A stretch of DNA of 64,000 nt from Salinicoccus halodurans (GTDB lineage: Bacteria; Bacillota; Bacilli; Staphylococcales; Salinicoccaceae), in assembly GCF_900114445.1 (NCBI RefSeq), contig NZ_FOTB01000001.1, positions 775,713-839,712 of the forward strand. Reading direction: 5' to 3'. A program made the position numbers and the translations under genes. Shown here piece after piece: positions 15,488 through 23,517 of the stretch; position 1 is the first letter of the stretch; each line of letters starts with the position of its first letter. The notes under the pieces are model-generated. The model was not told where the DNA came from. It made no database searches and worked only from the letters and a program-made list of their open reading frames with translations.

Positions 15488-16747
15488 CTACCTTCCTATG
15501 AACGTGCGCAGTTTTGCAAAACCTTTATATGCAGCATATGCCGGTCCGTTTACCGGTTTGATGAAATCCCCGACATACTCGAGCACTTTGGCATTGAAGC
15601 CTTTCTTAAACTGTATTACACCGTAATCTTCCGCCTGTGGTGTAAATTCACCGCTGATTCCGTAGAAATTATATATATCAATGTCATGATCCAGCGCATA
15701 GTTGATCATATGCCACTGAATCAGATAGCTTCCTGCAAAATGTCTGAATTCATTCGCACTGCCGCCGGCAAGGTAAACCACTTCATGCGGTGTAATGAAG
15801 TAATAAGAGCTCGCCACAGGCAGTTCCCTGTCGTGGGTGCTTAAGAGAGCTTCGCCTTCGGCAAGCTTGTCTTCAATATTATTAAGCTGCTCACTTAGAT
15901 TTTTAATCTTGTTTTCAGCTTTTTTATTGGACGGATCCTTTTCCAGGCCCTTTTTGGCTTTATCGATATTTTTGATTAGCTGGTCGCGGTCTTTGCGCGT
16001 TGAATCATTATATTCCTCAAGGTCTACATAGACGAGCGGAATCAGTACATTATCGCCGAAATGCTTTTTACGGCTGATGTAGTACTCATCATCACGATCT
16101 ATGAACGACTTCATTTCGGAAGTGTCCTTCATGAATTTCCTGAACACGTCGATTTCATCAAGTTCCAGATAGCGCAGGTGAAGCCCGTTTTTCTGCGCTT
16201 TTTTAATATTACGCTTTCTCAGACTGTCCATATCATCAAGCAGCGTTTTCGGATCCTTGTCTCTGAGGTCCAGCACGGAATGCCATCTGATCTGGACGAT
16301 TGGATCAAAACCTTTGGTAAAGCCTGTATGACTCCATCCAAGCGCCCTGAAATAGTCAAATATATAACGATTGCCCATATCCTTTATTATTTCCCCGTCA
16401 TGGGTCCGCTCTTTGATCACTTCATAGGGATCGACTCTTGTGTACATCACTTTTTTAGGTTTTAAAAACTGTTCCAATCCTTCGAAAAAAGCATCAAAAA
16501 CGCGTTTGTCACTGTAATCCATCACGGGACCACGGTTTGTATAAGCATACTTGAATACTTTCATCACAGGGGTTAATGTAACTAAACCTGCCGCCCTTAT
16601 TTCCCCATCATCTTTTACGCCGACAAGATATGTTTCCACACCTGAATCTTTTTTCAGATTGTAATTGTCGAGTGTCTGGGTAAAGTGGCTGAAATGAGTC
16701 CGTGTGAACTGGTCGAACTCCTGTGGCGTTAACTCTGTAAATTGCAT
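15488..16747 (-). CDS. femA: FemA-like peptidoglycan aminoacyltransferase
   Basis: This 419-residue protein has the FemA hallmarks: HFTQT near residue 20, VMKVFKYAYTNRGPVMDY, HTGFTKGFDPIVQIRWHSVLDL, the coiled-coil arm at about 250-305, ANEFRHFAGSYLIQW and DIYNFYGISGEFTPQAEDYG. FemA adds glycines 2 and 3 to the lipid-linked side chain in S. aureus. It is first in the femA-femB-femABX3 operon and is divergent from the satD-like gene. The 197-base divergent region holds a repeat and palindrome cluster that may control it. Confidence 0.92.
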   Translation of the reverse strand: MQFTELTPQEFDQFTRTHFSHFTQTLDNYNLKKDSGVETYLVGVKDDGEIRAAGLVTLTPVMKVFKYAYTNRGPVMDYSDKRVFDAFFEGLEQFLKPKKVMYTRVDPYEVIKERTHDGEIIKDMGNRYIFDYFRALGWSHTGFTKGFDPIVQIRWHSVLDLRDKDPKTLLDDMDSLRKRNIKKAQKNGLHLRYLELDEIDVFRKFMKDTSEMKSFIDRDDEYYISRKKHFGDNVLIPLVYVDLEEYNDSTRKDRDQLIKNIDKAKKGLEKDPSNKKAENKIKNLSEQLNNIEDKLAEGEALLSTHDRELPVASSYYFITPHEVVYLAGGSANEFRHFAGSYLIQWHMINYALDHDIDIYNFYGISGEFTPQAEDYGVIQFKKGFNAKVLEYVGDFIKPVNGPAYAAYKGFAKLRTFIGR

Positions 16748-16836
16748 AATGGCACTCCTGTCACCTATTTTTGATACCTAGATTATATTATCAGATTTGT
16801 TCTGCCTTCTCCATCGTTTCCCTAATGGATATTTTC

Positions 16837-16888
16837 AAATTCGTTTATTTGGACGAATTAATTCAAATCCGCTTATTTAAACGAATTT
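16837..16888. repeat. direct repeat and palindrome cluster between femA and satD; candidate operator
   Basis: AAATTCGTTTA (16837-16847) is mirrored exactly by TAAACGAATTT (16878-16888), with a GAATTAATTC palindrome between them. The same block is also a direct repeat: TTCGTTTATTTGGACGAATT (16840-16859) and TCCGCTTATTTAAACGAATT (16868-16887), 16 of 20 identical and 28 bp apart. This arrangement suggests two regulator binding sites shared by the divergent genes. The regulator is not identified. Confidence 0.55.
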
Positions 16889-16944
16889 ATGTATAACCTA
16901 ATTTATAGTCGTCTGTATTATAACATTAAGGAGGTTTTGTACAC

Positions 16945-17601
16945 ATGATTTCATCTTTGATCATCGATATCTCGGGCAGCTCTGACGCAGACAAAGAAGT
17001 TTTAGACGATCTCAGAAGAATGGAGACGGAAATAAAGACCTGGGTTGCGGATGATGACTTCTCTCATGTAAACCATCGGATGGGCGATGAACTTTTCGCA
17101 TTATCCTCTGTTCCGTATAATACCCTTTTCATTGCGATCTATGCCAAGCTGCTGTGGTATCATAGTGATTTTCCACTCAAATGCAGCTATCATACTGCGG
17201 ATATAGAACCACCGGACGGGAATCCGGAGCAATGGAGCCACCGGACAGTCAAGGATACACGGGAAGCGCTCGAAGCTATCAAAAAATCATCAATACAGGA
17301 TTTCGCATCACCGGGGATGCCGGATGAAATCGTCATACCTCTCATGTACCTCACTGATATCCTGAGCGGCATGACGCCGCTTCAGCAAGAAGTCGCTTCA
17401 CTGAGACTCTCCGGCATGCCGCAGAAGGATATTGCCTGCATACTTGATAAAAATGAGTCCACGGTATCCGCCCATTACAGCAAATCCCGCGGCAGACAGC
17501 TCGGCATCATCATCACGTTCCTTGCGGCCCGTTATGGATCACGCACCGAAGCACTGAGCGGGCATTTCAAGGAATCAGTGGAACGGAGGTTCAAATCATG
17601 A
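16945..17601 (+). CDS. SatD-family protein with C-terminal helix-turn-helix
   Basis: This 218-residue protein resembles the SatD family: an N-terminal IIDISGSSDAD opening, HRMGDELFALS in the middle, and a C-terminal sigma/LuxR-type helix-turn-helix (LTPLQQEVASLRLSGMPQKD then ESTVSAHYSKSRG). Proteins of this type are commonly encoded just before a DUF3307 membrane protein, and that is the case here, with an ATGA overlap at 17598-17601. The DUF3307 partner is broken. AAGGAGG precedes the ATG. Its role is poorly known; DNA binding is inferred from the helix-turn-helix. Confidence 0.72.
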   Translation: MISSLIIDISGSSDADKEVLDDLRRMETEIKTWVADDDFSHVNHRMGDELFALSSVPYNTLFIAIYAKLLWYHSDFPLKCSYHTADIEPPDGNPEQWSHRTVKDTREALEAIKKSSIQDFASPGMPDEIVIPLMYLTDILSGMTPLQQEVASLRLSGMPQKDIACILDKNESTVSAHYSKSRGRQLGIIITFLAARYGSRTEALSGHFKESVERRFKS

Positions 17602-17941
17602 AAGTAGCACTCACCGTCCTCTCAGTCCTCAATATGTATCGAGCGGCTGGCTGATCAAGCGGCTGCTCGGCAGACTCTCAGGCACCAAAAATCATGATAC
17701 CGACTATATCGGCATGACCACCGGATTCAGCGAAAGGCTGCTTGCAATCATATTTGTCATTTTCAGTAAGTATACTGCTCTCGGTCTTATCATTGCCGCC
17801 AAATCCATATTGAGGTTTCCCGCAGGCCAGGAAGAAACGAGAGCCCACAAGGAAAGCGAATATGTTCTCGTCGGGACAATGTTTTCACTTGTCTTGGGCA
17901 TTTTGAACGGCCTGCTTGCGCTTTATGCATTAAACTATTAG
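17598..17941 (+). pseudogene. DUF3307 membrane protein remnant (internal deletion and frameshift)
   Basis: ATG 17598 overlaps the satD-like stop and has a good ribosome binding site, but the frame stops after 18 codons. In another frame, without its own start until ATG 17714, an open stretch reads QYVSSGWLIKRLLG, then IAAKSILRFP and SEYVLVGTMFS. That is the usual C-terminal part of DUF3307 proteins. The expected first hundred or more residues are absent. So the gene has lost most of its 5' part and the join is out of frame. A residual 75-residue protein from 17714 cannot be excluded. Confidence 0.65.
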
Positions 17942-17970
17942 AAGCGGTTTACGGAACCGCTTCTTTTTTC
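17941..17970. terminator. terminator shared by the DUF3307 remnant and the uvrX-like gene
   Basis: GAAGCGGTT pairs with AACCGCTTC, with a 5-base loop and six T after it. Confidence 0.85.
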
Positions 17971-19231
17971 ACCTCTTATGTCCCGCAATGAGTCCGTCAC
18001 GGAGCTTGAGCGTGGACGCTTCGGTACAGCTGAGCGCCCGCATTACACTCAGCTGTCCGTATCTTACTTTCAGAGCATCGACTGTCTTCATGAGCGCTTC
18101 CTGCCGTTTAAGCTGATTGATATCATCAAACAACGAAACCTGGGTGACGCTGTCGGGGATGAAATTTGTAAGCGTCACGCTGATGGTGCGGTACAATGCA
18201 TGCGGATCTGCGATTCTTTTTAGTATGTTCCAGATTCCCTCCATCACCCGGTTGCTGTTGTTCGTCCCTTCCGGGACGGTGAACTGTTTCCGGTATATCC
18301 GCCCGTCTTTTGTACCTACAGCAATCTGAACGGTCTTGGCAAGTTTCCCGGTCAGCCTGAGCCGGTGCATCACTTCATCGACATGCTCGAGCACAACAAC
18401 ATATATCTCCCTGAACCTGTAGTCCCGCATAAGAATCTGGCTTTTGCATATGGAAGGGGCATGCACAGTATGCTTCTCCCGGATTTCGCTGAAGTCGATT
18501 CCGTTGGCATGGAGATGCCAGTCGACACCGATGATTCCGAAATCCTGCTTCAAATGCACCGGCGAGTATTGTGCCAGGTCCCCGATTTTGAATATCCCCC
18601 GTTCGTTCAACTTCACTTCACTCCGGCGGCTGATGCCCCAGAAATCCCTTAAAGGCTTGATTGGCCAAAGCTTCTCAGGCACATCATGATACCGCCACTC
18701 TGCAATACCGTCTCCCGTCTTCTTCGCTTCAATATCCAAGGCCAGCTTGCTGAGCAGAATGTTATCGCCTATACCCACAGCGCACTCTATCGCAGTCTCT
18801 TCATATATCTCGCGTTGGATCCTTACGGCAAGCTCTTTCGGATTTTCTGCGAACAGGTAATAACTTTCGGTTACATCCATGAAAAATTCATCGACGGAAT
18901 ACTGATGGAAATCTTCCGGCGCAACGTACTTCAGTGCAATCTCTGTAATCTTCGCGGAATAATCCAGGTAGGTTTTCATCGATGGGTTGATGATGTAGAT
19001 GTCTCCGCGGCCCGGTATCTCAAATAATCTCGATCCTGTTTTGATACCCAGCTTCTTAAGTTCCGGTGTTGCTGCAAGAACAACAGCTCCGGGATTCTTC
19101 GTATCTGCTACCACCGCAAGCTTGGTGGTTTGCGGCTCCAATCCGTTCATAATACACGATACGCTCGCAAAAAAACTTTTCTGATCGACACAAAATATAT
19201 CCCTTTTGGGACAGATATGATAGTTATACAT
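17969..19231 (-). CDS. Y-family translesion DNA polymerase (UvrX/UmuC-like)
   Basis: The 420-residue polymerase carries out error-prone synthesis across DNA lesions. Catalytic acidic residues are visible: Asp16 in FCVDQKSFFASV and Asp114/Glu115 in YSVDEFFMDV. VGIGDNILLSKLALD is the palm/thumb signature. Near the C-terminus TQVSLFDD fits a sliding-clamp binding motif. It belongs to the Gram-positive UvrX/YqjW group rather than DinB. GGAGGAG precedes the ATG. A LexA-type box (19249-19262) lies 18 bases upstream, so it should be SOS-induced. A YolD protein, the usual genetic partner, is encoded 41 kb away with its own box. Confidence 0.93.
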   Translation of the reverse strand: MYNYHICPKRDIFCVDQKSFFASVSCIMNGLEPQTTKLAVVADTKNPGAVVLAATPELKKLGIKTGSRLFEIPGRGDIYIINPSMKTYLDYSAKITEIALKYVAPEDFHQYSVDEFFMDVTESYYLFAENPKELAVRIQREIYEETAIECAVGIGDNILLSKLALDIEAKKTGDGIAEWRYHDVPEKLWPIKPLRDFWGISRRSEVKLNERGIFKIGDLAQYSPVHLKQDFGIIGVDWHLHANGIDFSEIREKHTVHAPSICKSQILMRDYRFREIYVVVLEHVDEVMHRLRLTGKLAKTVQIAVGTKDGRIYRKQFTVPEGTNNSNRVMEGIWNILKRIADPHALYRTISVTLTNFIPDSVTQVSLFDDINQLKRQEALMKTVDALKVRYGQLSVMRALSCTEASTLKLRDGLIAGHKR

Positions 19232-19248
19232 GACGACTCCTCCTATAT

Positions 19249-19262
19249 AGAACGTATGTTCG
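19249..19262 (-). promoter_or_regulatory. LexA (SOS) box upstream of the uvrX-like gene
   Basis: On the reverse strand CGAACATACGTTCT, against the Gram-positive LexA consensus CGAAC-N4-GTTCG: 9 of 10 defined bases match. It lies just upstream of the ribosome binding site. Confidence 0.88.
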
Positions 19263-19296
19263 TACTACGATAATATCACATTCATTCCGTACTTAA

Positions 19297-19330
19297 ACAA
19301 AAAAACAGCCCCAATTCCTGGGACTGTTCT
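19297..19330 (-). terminator. terminator of the spo0M-like gene
   Basis: On the reverse strand ACAG-CCCA and TGGG-CTGT form a stem followed by a run of seven T. Confidence 0.8.
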
Positions 19331-19332
19331 CT

Positions 19333-19737
19333 TTATTCTGTAATTCGGATGTCGTCTTCATCCTTTGCATCGATGGAATTCGGAAGAAATACCTTTGTAT
19401 GAAGCCTGACGGAATGTCTGTCATCACTGACTGTAAGCCCAGACACAGAAAATTCGAATGGGATCTCCACGGTTTCATCTGTCCCGATCGTCACTGTGTG
19501 TTCAAGACGGATGGTCTGCAGCACTTCCTGATGTTCATCAAAATCGGAATCTTTCCGGTATCCGCTGATCACTTTATACAGTGTAAGCTCAATGTCCTCC
19601 ACTGACTGGGTACTGCTGCCTCCTGTAATCTCTATGACACCATCAATGTCATCTTCAACGCGGTAGGACGCGTCCGACAGCCGGGTATCCACCGTCACTC
19701 CGTCAATGCCTATTCTTGTCAGAAGATTTTCAAACAT
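19333..19737 (-). CDS. Spo0M-family protein, single arrestin-like domain
   Basis: The protein matches the first domain of Spo0M: VDTRLSDASYRVEDDIDGVI, EITGGSSTQSVEDIELTLY, EIPFEFSVSG and a closing DEDDIRITE. Full-length Spo0M in Bacillus is about 258 residues and has a second domain. This one stops at the domain end with 134 residues, in a frame with no sign of disruption. Start: GGAGG lies about 8 bases before ATG 19737. A role in sporulation is unlikely in a coccus. The arrestin-like fold suggests protein binding at the membrane or cell pole; function is unknown. Confidence 0.78.
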   Translation of the reverse strand: MFENLLTRIGIDGVTVDTRLSDASYRVEDDIDGVIEITGGSSTQSVEDIELTLYKVISGYRKDSDFDEHQEVLQTIRLEHTVTIGTDETVEIPFEFSVSGLTVSDDRHSVRLHTKVFLPNSIDAKDEDDIRITE

Positions 19738-19865
19738 AAACATGCCCTCCATATAATGAATTTTATCCATGTTGCTATATATTTAACCTAAAATAAATAA
19801 CTCTAATCAGGAATGGGTAAAGATTGATATGATACATCATTAAAACTTTAAGGGAGATGACTATA

Positions 19866-20885
19866 GTGAAAGATATTTTCGCACTGCTCAAACAAGGGAG
19901 TAAGGCTTCACTGACAGCATCTATTGTCAACTTTTTCATCGCCGGTCTAAAAGGCGTCGCCTTTTTATTCACTGCAAATGTGGCAATGTTTGCTGAAATG
20001 ATGCACTCGCTCGGTGATGCAATCAACCAGTTTTTTGTCTTTATCGGGTCAAGCCTTTCCAAAAAGCCGCCAACAAAACGATTCCCCTTCGGCTTCGGCA
20101 GACTGGTGAATCTGGTCTGTGTGTTCGCCGTCGTAGTCGTCGGCATACTGGCTTATGAAACCGTAAAAGAAGGAATCCATCATATTGTAGAACCGCTTCC
20201 CGGCACAGCAGATACCTCAATGCTGCTGATTAACATCGGTGTGCTCGGAGCAGCCGCTATACTCGAAGGTTACGTATTGTATAAAGCAGGGAAAGAACTG
20301 CTGGGACAGGCCGGCCAGCCGCAGGATGGCCTGAAACCGCTGACACTCAGCTTTAAGCATATGGACCGTGCAAAACCTGCAACAAAGCTCGTGTTTCTCG
20401 AAGACACAGTCGCAACTTCGGGGGCACTGCTCGCGATTCTTGCGATTCTGGTTGGCCGCTTCACCGGCTTTGCCCAGGCAGAGGGCATAGCTTCTGTCAT
20501 TATCGGTCTGATGATGTTCTACATTGTTTATAAAGTATTTATGGAAAATGCCGCCGGTGTCCTTGGTGAAAGTGACCCGTATATGGAACAGAGAGTTGCA
20601 CAGATTGTTCTGAGACATGAGGAAATTACAGATATCCAAAAGCTCTTTGTTTTAAAAGAAGGCGATAACCTGCATGTTGAAATCGTAGCGGAAACCGATC
20701 CGGACATAACAGTCGAACATGCAAATGAAATCAGGGATGAGATCGAAGCCCTGATACTGGAGCAAAGCCATGTGACAGATGTCAATACAGAATTCGAAGT
20801 GGATGACGGCCGCCGTGCGTGGCCTGAAACACAGGAACAGATGGATAGAAGATCCAAGCGGAGTAAAAAATCCAAAGAGGAATAG
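19866..20885 (+). CDS. cation diffusion facilitator (CDF) family transporter
   Basis: CDF proteins export divalent metals in exchange for protons. Six hydrophobic helices occupy about 1-215. The first metal motif is seen as MHSLGDAINQ in helix 2 and a second as FLEDTVATSGALLA in helix 5. A soluble ferredoxin-like C-terminal domain follows (about 225-320, HVEIVAETDPDITVEHANEI). The HSLGD/LEDT pattern differs from the canonical HSxxD/HxxxD zinc exporters, so the metal is uncertain. GTG 19866 is preferred because AAGGGAG is about 8 bases upstream, whereas ATG 19857 directly abuts it (339 residues). A GC-rich terminator follows. Confidence 0.88.
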   Translation: MKDIFALLKQGSKASLTASIVNFFIAGLKGVAFLFTANVAMFAEMMHSLGDAINQFFVFIGSSLSKKPPTKRFPFGFGRLVNLVCVFAVVVVGILAYETVKEGIHHIVEPLPGTADTSMLLINIGVLGAAAILEGYVLYKAGKELLGQAGQPQDGLKPLTLSFKHMDRAKPATKLVFLEDTVATSGALLAILAILVGRFTGFAQAEGIASVIIGLMMFYIVYKVFMENAAGVLGESDPYMEQRVAQIVLRHEEITDIQKLFVLKEGDNLHVEIVAETDPDITVEHANEIRDEIEALILEQSHVTDVNTEFEVDDGRRAWPETQEQMDRRSKRSKKSKEE

Positions 20886-20886
20886 C

Positions 20887-20918
20887 AAAAGAGGATGGGG
20901 CCCCCCATCCTCTTAATT
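20887..20918. terminator. terminator between the CDF and LCP genes
   Basis: AAGAGGATGGGG pairs perfectly with CCCCATCCTCTT, followed by a short T/A-rich stretch. It serves converging genes. Confidence 0.75.
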
Positions 20919-20924
20919 TATGAT

Positions 20925-21905
20925 CTATTGGCCCTCCCCGGCATCCTCCTCAGTGCTTTCAAGGAAATCATGCAGCTTCTGGTTGTTCGTCTCAAAATCC
21001 AGATCGATGACATTGCCCGCATGAGGCGTATCCATGAACTGATAAGTATCCTCCATAGGGATCGAAAGGGTTTCTATGTCCTTGTCCCCCCGCACGAGGA
21101 ATGAAGCCAGCATGCGGTACATCTCGCCATCAGACATGCTTGTGTTGACATGTCCCATCCCCGTACCGGCGATCTTCGGCAGCTTGAAAATATTCCCCAC
21201 CGTCAACGCCTCGTTCTTCACCGCTTCAATGACCTGCTGCTGACGTCTGACGCGTCCAAAGTCCCCCTCGGCATCATGCCGGAACCTGGCATAGGCAAGA
21301 AGGTCCTCGCCGCCCAGTCGCTGTTTTCCTTTCTTTAACTCCGTATCGATTTTCGCAGACATATCCTTTTCAACATCTATCGGTATGCCGTCCTTATCGA
21401 TGACATTCACTATGGATTCGAAGGCATCATAATCGACCACCGCATATTCCTCGACTTCAATGCCGAAATTCTGCTGAATCGTCTGCCGCAACAGTTCCAC
21501 ACCGCCGAGTGAATACACGGAATTGATCTTATAGCTCTGATAACCCGGTATATCCACATATATATCACGCATCAGGGAAACCAGCTTCATATCCTTCTGC
21601 ATATAATCATATTGCGCAATCATAATCACATCGGTGCGCTGTGCACCGTCCACTTCCCGGTCCGCACCCAGCAGCAGGATGTTTTTCTTTCCGTCATTGT
21701 TGTCCGCACCGTTAAATTCATGCGTTTGCTGTTCCACACCGTTCTCTTTGGCAATATCGATTCCCGCCTGATATGAGAAATATATATAAAGCACAGATCC
21801 GGCAAGCAGCAGGAGGATTACAAGGGGAATGAGCCCTCTTTTGCGTATCCTTCGCTTCTTCACTGTGTGTCCCGCTCTCCCGGAACGACTGTATTCTTTA
21901 TCCAT
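20925..21905 (-). CDS. LytR-CpsA-Psr (LCP) family cell-wall glycopolymer transferase
   Basis: LCP proteins transfer teichoic acid or capsule precursors from lipid carriers to peptidoglycan outside the membrane. A basic N-terminal stretch (KKRRIRKRG) is followed by one membrane helix (about 27-44) and an extracytoplasmic LCP domain. Visible LCP motifs are NILLLGADREVDGAQRTDVI, SLMRDIYVDIPGYQSYKINS, and AYARFRHDAEGDFGRVRRQQ with the conserved arginines. Start: AGGAG is 7 bases before ATG 21905 and 1 base from ATG 21911, so 21905 is used (326 residues). It resembles MsrR in length and order. Confidence 0.92.
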   Translation of the reverse strand: MDKEYSRSGRAGHTVKKRRIRKRGLIPLVILLLLAGSVLYIYFSYQAGIDIAKENGVEQQTHEFNGADNNDGKKNILLLGADREVDGAQRTDVIMIAQYDYMQKDMKLVSLMRDIYVDIPGYQSYKINSVYSLGGVELLRQTIQQNFGIEVEEYAVVDYDAFESIVNVIDKDGIPIDVEKDMSAKIDTELKKGKQRLGGEDLLAYARFRHDAEGDFGRVRRQQQVIEAVKNEALTVGNIFKLPKIAGTGMGHVNTSMSDGEMYRMLASFLVRGDKDIETLSIPMEDTYQFMDTPHAGNVIDLDFETNNQKLHDFLESTEEDAGEGQ

Positions 21906-22066
21906 AATCATGCTCCTGTAAATAATCTACTGACTCATTTTACCTGTTTTCAACCGAATAATAAAGAAATATCCTGCGCTGTGCACCGGCCGGGTTATGA
22001 TATCAATTGAGTCCGGTGCTGCCATTATAGTAATATAAATGGATACCATAAGGAATGAGGGATAAT

Positions 22067-23020
22067 ATGATACGGAAAATGATGCCGTTGATTATAGTTT
22101 TATTATTGCTGATGCCATTGAATGTAAAAGCTGCTTCTGAATGGAACCAGGCTGTTACAGTATATGGTGCAGGGCTTGAGAATAATCAGGAACTGCTGGA
22201 TGCGACAAGTGAAATACTGGGCGTCATGGAGGAAGATAAAATAGAATACGTCAGAAGCGGTGATGTTGAGAAATATCTTGGTGTCACATATGATGACTCC
22301 GTGCTGAAATCCAGCATACGCATACTGCAGAAAGACGAAGGTCAGGGGCTCGATATCACTGTCGATGAAAGCATGGGACAGATAACGAAAATCACAGAAG
22401 AGACATACAAGAATGCACTTCTGACTTCAGGCATCACGGATGCGGAAGTTGTCATCGGTGCAGCTGAAGATGTCACCGGTGAAAGTGCGCTGTCCGGCAT
22501 ATACAAAGCTTATGAAGCCCAAGGGGAAGAGATAGACCCTGAACGTACACAAAATGCACAGGATGAGCTGGAAGCAATTTCCGACATCGCTGAAGAAAAC
22601 AGCAATGTGGAAGGCTTCTCCCAGGAACAGCTTAACAAGATGATCACCGAGATCAAAATACAGGTCATCGAAGCCGGTGGAAATCTCTCCGAAGGTGAAA
22701 TAAGAAATATTGTCGGCGAGGAACTGGAAGCCAACGGCCTTAACGGGGTATTGGAACAGGATCAGATAGACCGCATCACCGTCATCATTATGAATATACA
22801 GGATTCCGGCCTCTTCCAGAGTGAGGAAGCTCAGCGCCTGCTCGACAGTTCCAAAAACCTGATTGATGATATCACTTCCAGCGAAGGGTTCCAGGATGCG
22901 AAAGACTCGGCACAGGAACTGGGTAAAGATATCCAGGAATCCGGAGCATGGGAATCATTCAAAAATGCAGTCTCCGATTTCTTTAAAGCAATCGTTGATT
23001 TCTTCAGATCACTATTCTGA
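22067..23020 (+). CDS. secreted DUF1002-family protein
   Basis: The 317-residue protein has an N-terminal signal peptide (MIRKMMPLIIVLLLLMPLNV, likely cut after VKA-A). The DUF1002 body reads QAVTVYGAGLENNQELLDAT, ITDAEVVIGAAEDVTGESAL and ALSGIYKAYE. A C-terminal helical part (about 240-317) ends in SFKNAVSDFFKAIVDFFRSLF, which is amphipathic and could bind membranes. Start: GAGGG lies 5-6 bases before ATG 22067; the ATG at 22055 is part of that site. The molecular function of DUF1002 is not established. Confidence 0.85.
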   Translation: MIRKMMPLIIVLLLLMPLNVKAASEWNQAVTVYGAGLENNQELLDATSEILGVMEEDKIEYVRSGDVEKYLGVTYDDSVLKSSIRILQKDEGQGLDITVDESMGQITKITEETYKNALLTSGITDAEVVIGAAEDVTGESALSGIYKAYEAQGEEIDPERTQNAQDELEAISDIAEENSNVEGFSQEQLNKMITEIKIQVIEAGGNLSEGEIRNIVGEELEANGLNGVLEQDQIDRITVIIMNIQDSGLFQSEEAQRLLDSSKNLIDDITSSEGFQDAKDSAQELGKDIQESGAWESFKNAVSDFFKAIVDFFRSLF

Positions 23021-23028
23021 TCCAAAGC

Positions 23029-23057
23029 AAAAAGCGGACATATGTCCGCTTTTTTTG
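23029..23057. terminator. terminator between the DUF1002 and MarR genes
   Basis: AAAAAGCGGACATATGTCCGC and the following T run form a perfect palindromic stem usable from both sides. Confidence 0.85.
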
Positions 23058-23058
23058 T

Positions 23059-23472
23059 TTACTCTATGAACACTCTCAAATTCTTCATATCTTTCTCCGA
23101 CAGGGAGTGATGGAGTGCTTCTCCCGCGTCATCCATCAATTCGGAGATGAATTTCTGCCCGTTCACGGTCAGTTTCGCATAGACGCTCCGCCTGTCTTCT
23201 GCACGACCCGCCCTTTCCACGAGTTTCATCTCATGACTTTCCAATCTGGAAATCAATCGTGACAGTGCACTTTGACTCAGCCCCACCATATGCTGCAGCT
23301 GGGACAGCCGAAGCTGCTTCTCTTCATTCTCATTTAAAAATACCATCAAGTAAAAATCATTGACGCCGAGATGATATTTATTTTGTAAAATCCGATCCAA
23401 CGCTCTTGTCGTCCGGTTGTGAAACTTGGAAAACGACATCCAATCGTGAATCAGTTCATTATGATTATTCAT
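23059..23472 (-). CDS. MarR-family transcriptional regulator
   Basis: The 137-residue protein has a MarR winged helix: RLSQLQHMVGLSQSALSRLISRLE is the recognition helix region and ERAGRAEDRRSVYAKLT the wing with the usual DxR motif. Start: the ribosome binding site AGGTGATCG precedes ATG 23472. It lies 45 bases downstream of namA on the same strand, and a perfect 20-bp palindrome precedes namA. It probably controls namA and itself, but this is inference from context. Confidence 0.88.
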   Translation of the reverse strand: MNNHNELIHDWMSFSKFHNRTTRALDRILQNKYHLGVNDFYLMVFLNENEEKQLRLSQLQHMVGLSQSALSRLISRLESHEMKLVERAGRAEDRRSVYAKLTVNGQKFISELMDDAGEALHHSLSEKDMKNLRVFIE

Positions 23473-23517
23473 TACGATCACCTGATATTCATATTACATC
23501 CATTATACCACTTCTGT

